Source: Sipunculus nudus (lineage: Eukaryota > Annelida > Sipuncula > Golfingiida > Sipunculidae). Taken from it: a stretch of 64,000 nt of DNA. Shown here piece after piece: positions 60,927-64,000 of the stretch. The translations under genes were made by a program, and so were the position numbers. The notes under the pieces were generated by a model. It saw only the letters and a list, made by a program, of their open reading frames with translations, was not told where the DNA came from and made no database searches. Each line of letters starts with the position of its first letter. Positions within the stretch are counted from its first letter, which is position 1. The DNA lies in assembly GCA_026874595.1 (NCBI GenBank), contig CM049317.1, positions 15,735,382 through 15,799,381 on the forward strand, given 5' to 3'.

Positions 60927-63666
60927 CTTCAGAATGGAAAAGATAAAATGTAGAGTAAAACCCAAGAAACGAGGTTATCATTTTAATCATTATAATATTA
61001 AGGATTGTTTCTATATTAATGGTACAGGCACGACTGATATGTTATGCAACATGGTTAAAATAAGATATGTGAAAAAAACGAGAACCCAATGCAATTTTTT
61101 GCCTGGTCAATGAAATGTAATCAGTTGTCATTTGGTAAAACCTTGATTCAGTGATGTAAAATACCATAAACTTCACTATATCCCGAAGGAGGTCATCATA
61201 CTCAATGAACCCTCAATTTATCCTTTCTGTATCAATTAGGAATGAGAATTGGAAAAAGTGAGGTACGAAATGTTTAATATATCAAGTAAAATGGCAAACA
61301 GTAATTTTCAAAGTTAAAGATGTCGCAGACAACCAACCGTGGTATATTTTACGAAAATGCACGTTGCTTTTAAAGAGGTCCATTCAAAATCATAACAGTG
61401 TTAAAATCTTTGTCTGAATTGTGTAAAATGATAAAAGTAGAAATCCAAGTCTATATTTATGAAAATATTTGTAAAATACCGTAAACTTTGTAAACTTACC
61501 TCTCCCACAAATGGAGTGATTACCGAACCTATCCTAGCAAATCCCGAACATACACCAAGTCCGAGTGCTCGTATCGATGTCGGATAAACCTGAAATATTA
61601 GCAGCAGATACATGGATCAACATGTAACTTATAACGAAATGTCCTGTTTCTTATTTAAAGACAAGAGGTTACAAAAGTAGCAGGAGAACAGTGCGACATA
61701 ATTATATCAAGGCCAGTGCATCCTTATGTTACAGTTTTGTTATCCCTCCGCATGGTGGCGAAAAGTATTGTTTTACCATTGTTATAAAGTGATTGTCTGT
61801 CAGCTACTTTACGTAAAAACAATCAACTGATTTTGATACAATTTCGTGGAGGTTAAGGTGTACATCTACAAAACAATCCATTAAGTTTTGGGGGTAATAT
61901 GAATCACCATTGTATTCTTTTAATTCAATGTGTTCTATACCACTGTCACATACGGCTTTTTCTTTATATGGTCCGTTTCATCCCCTCATGTCTACCTGTT
62001 TTTTATTTGTTACATTTAAAGGGAAACAATTATAGTGTAGAGTAGAGGGTGTAATGACATAATTTTCAACAAGACAATTAAATACCTACCTTACACCTTA
62101 TTAAGAAACTTTTTTTAAATAGCAGAAATCAGTCTAAATTTTGCAACATATCAGACCCACTTTAGGCGGTCAAAGTCATTGGTCACATGCAAAAAAAGCC
62201 TCAATTGACACCTGCTGATTGGATGTTAACACTAAAAATATAAACAGCTAAATCAAAGATGGCAATTCATGCAGGGACACGTCATATCTTACAGATCATT
62301 GTGGACAGACAAACATTTTTTGACACATAACCTTGGGATTTATTGTAAAATTCTTAATATAAGGTTGTCACCTCCGTATATAGTTTTCCAGGGAAAAAAT
62401 TGAAAAATATAACCTTAAGAGAATATTATCAACAAAAACCAGGTGGACAGCAGATGGTTAAACAGACTATAAAAGAACTATTCATTGATACTGGGGGACT
62501 GCTTTATCCGGGAGGTGACCGGAGATCGGGTTGTTGAGTAGTGACTGCTGTGTACACTGGTCCATGAGAATCCTTAGGGAAGGTCTCAAGGGGTGTTTCC
62601 ATGTGAGCGTATATGCGTATTTGCGTGAAAAACCGCTCATATGATTTTGTAACAAGGGTGTTTCCATGTGTCCGTCAGCGTATATGCGAATATGCGTGAA
62701 AATCGCCACAGGAGCGATTTTCACGCATTGGGTCTCCATGAACACGGGGATTCAGGGTAAAATGACATCATTTCAGGATCTTTTTTGTTGAAGGCCTGTT
62801 CGATCCACTGTCATATAGGAATACTTCCTGTTGTCTCCGCCAGGAGAGTGTGCGTTCATCCCCGTTTGTGTGTGTTTGTTCACAACATAACTCTCGTAAT
62901 CATGAAAAGAATCTTATGAAATTTTAAGGGCATTTCGGAAATTGGAAAAGAAAGGATAAATTAGATTTTGATGTGGATTCGGCACAAGACCCGGATTCAG
63001 GAATGTCATCAAAGAATACATGTATTCATCAAAGTAAAGTCACTTATGCACGAATGAACCTGGGAATATGGGCCGAATAAGGGAACGCAAGGCTTGCATT
63101 CCTTAGCATGCAGGTTTCTAGTTTTTTAAATGTTTACATTGTAGAACAATGTACACGCCCTATATTTTTATGCATGATATAATTACATTATATAACATGT
63201 TTACTTAAAATAGCATAGTGTAAGATAATTACACTATTTGGGTATCATTGTACAGTGTTAATTAAATTATAAATTTTTTTTTATACAAGCAAAAGTGGAA
63301 TCATGGGGTTAATGTTAGTCCCGTACAACTTAACAAAAATACAAACACTTCAGAATAATGTTTGGCCAAGTTTTTTATGTGCCGTAGTTTTCTTTCATAT
63401 AATTTTATTGATTCCAGAAGCCCTAAGACGTGGCTACAAAACAAATGACTTTGGTTAGTTCGCCAAGTGAAGTTATTGGAGTGTGGTCAACAAATGGCGC
63501 TCCTTAGCCTTAATTTTTTTATATAAACGTTTTAATATTAATTCATACATGTAACCATGTTTGGATTATGTGATAATGACGTACTTCCGGTGTGTATATA
63601 AAAGCCACTTGAAATCCCGCAGCGATAGAACTCCTGGCTACAAACAGCAACCCGAGCATGATAATC
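60714..63666 (-). CDS. SVOP: SVOP/SV2-type major facilitator transporter, last three exons (5' end outside window)
   Basis: Membrane transporter of the major facilitator superfamily, synaptic vesicle 2-related branch; substrate unknown. Exons in transcript order are 63666-63585, 61589-61500 and 60926-60714. Boundaries are GT-AG and phases agree. The joined region covers the last membrane helices: a helix ending QVAFIYTPE, then [20 protein letters not shown], then ITPFVGE, then a final helix and [24 protein letters not shown] and FLP-TKGR are the familiar C-terminal motifs of SVOP and SVOPL. The paralogue (SVOP versus SVOPL) cannot be decided from this fragment. It converges on the ACE gene. 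Confidence 0.88.
61500..61589 (-). CDS. SVOP: SVOP-like penultimate exon
   Basis: Exactly 30 codons, [12 protein letters not shown] through ITPFVGE, phase 0 at both ends. Acceptor TATTTCAG|GTT, donor GAG|GTAAGT. Confidence 0.9.
62586..62726. repeat. Local duplication and perfect 13-bp hairpin in an SVOP-like intron
   Basis: GTGTTTCCATGTG-AGCGTATATGCG occurs twice, about 66 bp apart. The second copy ends in GCGTGAAAATCGC (62694-62706), which pairs perfectly with GCGATTTTCACGC (62714-62726) across a 7-base loop. It is likely a palindromic mobile-element relic. Confidence 0.7.
62831..63122 (+). repeat. Dispersed element, copy D, with one array-like monomer
   Basis: Begins TTGTCTCCGCCAGGAGAGTG, then TTCATCCCCGTTTGTGTG, CACAACATAACTC and GGGCATTTCGGAAATTGG. 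It has one monomer-like segment (TTATGCACGAATGAACCTGG, then GGGCCGAATAAGGGAACGC) and ends GCAGGTTTCTAGTTTT. This is the cleanest single-copy version of the element amplified in ACE intron 1. Confidence 0.8.
63585..63666 (-). CDS. SVOP: SVOP-like antepenultimate exon
   Basis: One base plus 27 codons, [20 protein letters not shown] and on to FIYTPE. Acceptor TTTTCACAG|GATTAT, donor GAA|GTACGT. Upstream exons lie beyond the right edge. Confidence 0.85.
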
Positions 63667-64000
63667 CTGTGAAAATATGATAGAATAATGATAAATATGA
63701 ATCTGCAATATAAATTCTTAAAAAAAACCCCGACAATTAAAGACAGCGGAAGCCCTGCCATGTTTCAGAGAGACATTACGTTCCTAAACTAAAGTAAAAA
63801 TTTACCCGATACGATGAGGACGACAACATATTTTCCAATTTATAATTTTTTTTTATTTTGTGAGCCTTAAATCAATGATGGTTAATCCAATATATCATGA
63901 AATGTGCAAAAGTACAAATCGCTTGCTACCCAGTAATTTCCTTTCAATGCTGTGCCAGTTCTGTAAAACCCCAGCCAAAACTCAGATTTACAGCATTAAC
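63667..64000 (-). other. SVOP: Intron of the SVOP-like gene
   Basis: AT-rich, no exon visible. The next upstream exon must lie past the window end. Confidence 0.6.

Noticed and set aside
60805-60990. Alternative minus-strand frame and CTCAG acceptor for the SVOP-like last exon
   Set aside because: It would shift the frame and lose the FLPYDTKGR motif. The GAAG acceptor keeps phase 0 and matches the family.

Overview
The window is animal nuclear DNA. It is AT-rich, packed with (AT)n, (AG)n, (ATT)n and poly-G tracts and dispersed mobile elements, and carries two multi-exon genes with standard GT-AG introns. Nothing in it is prokaryotic. The repeat mix (a Penelope-like remnant, an AGCTCAGCTGAC hairpin repeat with a TCTG/TCCG tail, tRNA-type SINEs, many short inverted-repeat elements) and a single-domain secreted ACE suggest an invertebrate, most likely a lophotrochozoan such as a mollusc. 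That taxonomic call is inference.

Left part (1-39,800): no protein-coding gene that I can support. It holds a LINE 3' remnant (about 620-746), two solo LTRs of one family (10701-11565 and 27150-27974), several inverted-repeat elements (6363-6821, 17517-17939 with an exact 8-bp target duplication, 19752-19842, 28336-28788), a Penelope-like remnant with hammerhead-type motifs on the minus strand (24598-24730), SINE-like copies (7600-7735, 29085-29320, 32975-33185), and two candidate TATA promoters (16121-16160 and 34934-34965).

Middle (39,874-57,124, plus strand): a complete peptidase family M2 (angiotensin-converting enzyme) gene. I could place 11 coding exons whose phases all agree, giving 687 residues with a signal peptide, one catalytic domain (HEMGH at 452-456 and Glu480) and no membrane anchor. 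Intron 1 contains a tandem array of about 6.06 kb (40441-46500) with a 64-bp monomer. The array is organised into roughly 837-bp and 2.51-kb higher-order repeats and appears to have grown from one segment of a dispersed element found elsewhere in the window. Intron 5 contains a clean inverted-repeat element.

Right part (57,125-64,000): intergenic repeats (a GGTGGCGCCACC repeat cluster at 58070-58920; an inverted-repeat element at 60121-60471), then the last three exons of a minus-strand major facilitator gene of the SVOP/SV2 type. That gene runs off the right edge. The two genes converge tail to tail, with about 3.6 kb between stop codons. They encode a secreted peptidase and a vesicle-type transporter; the sequence gives no reason to think they act together.
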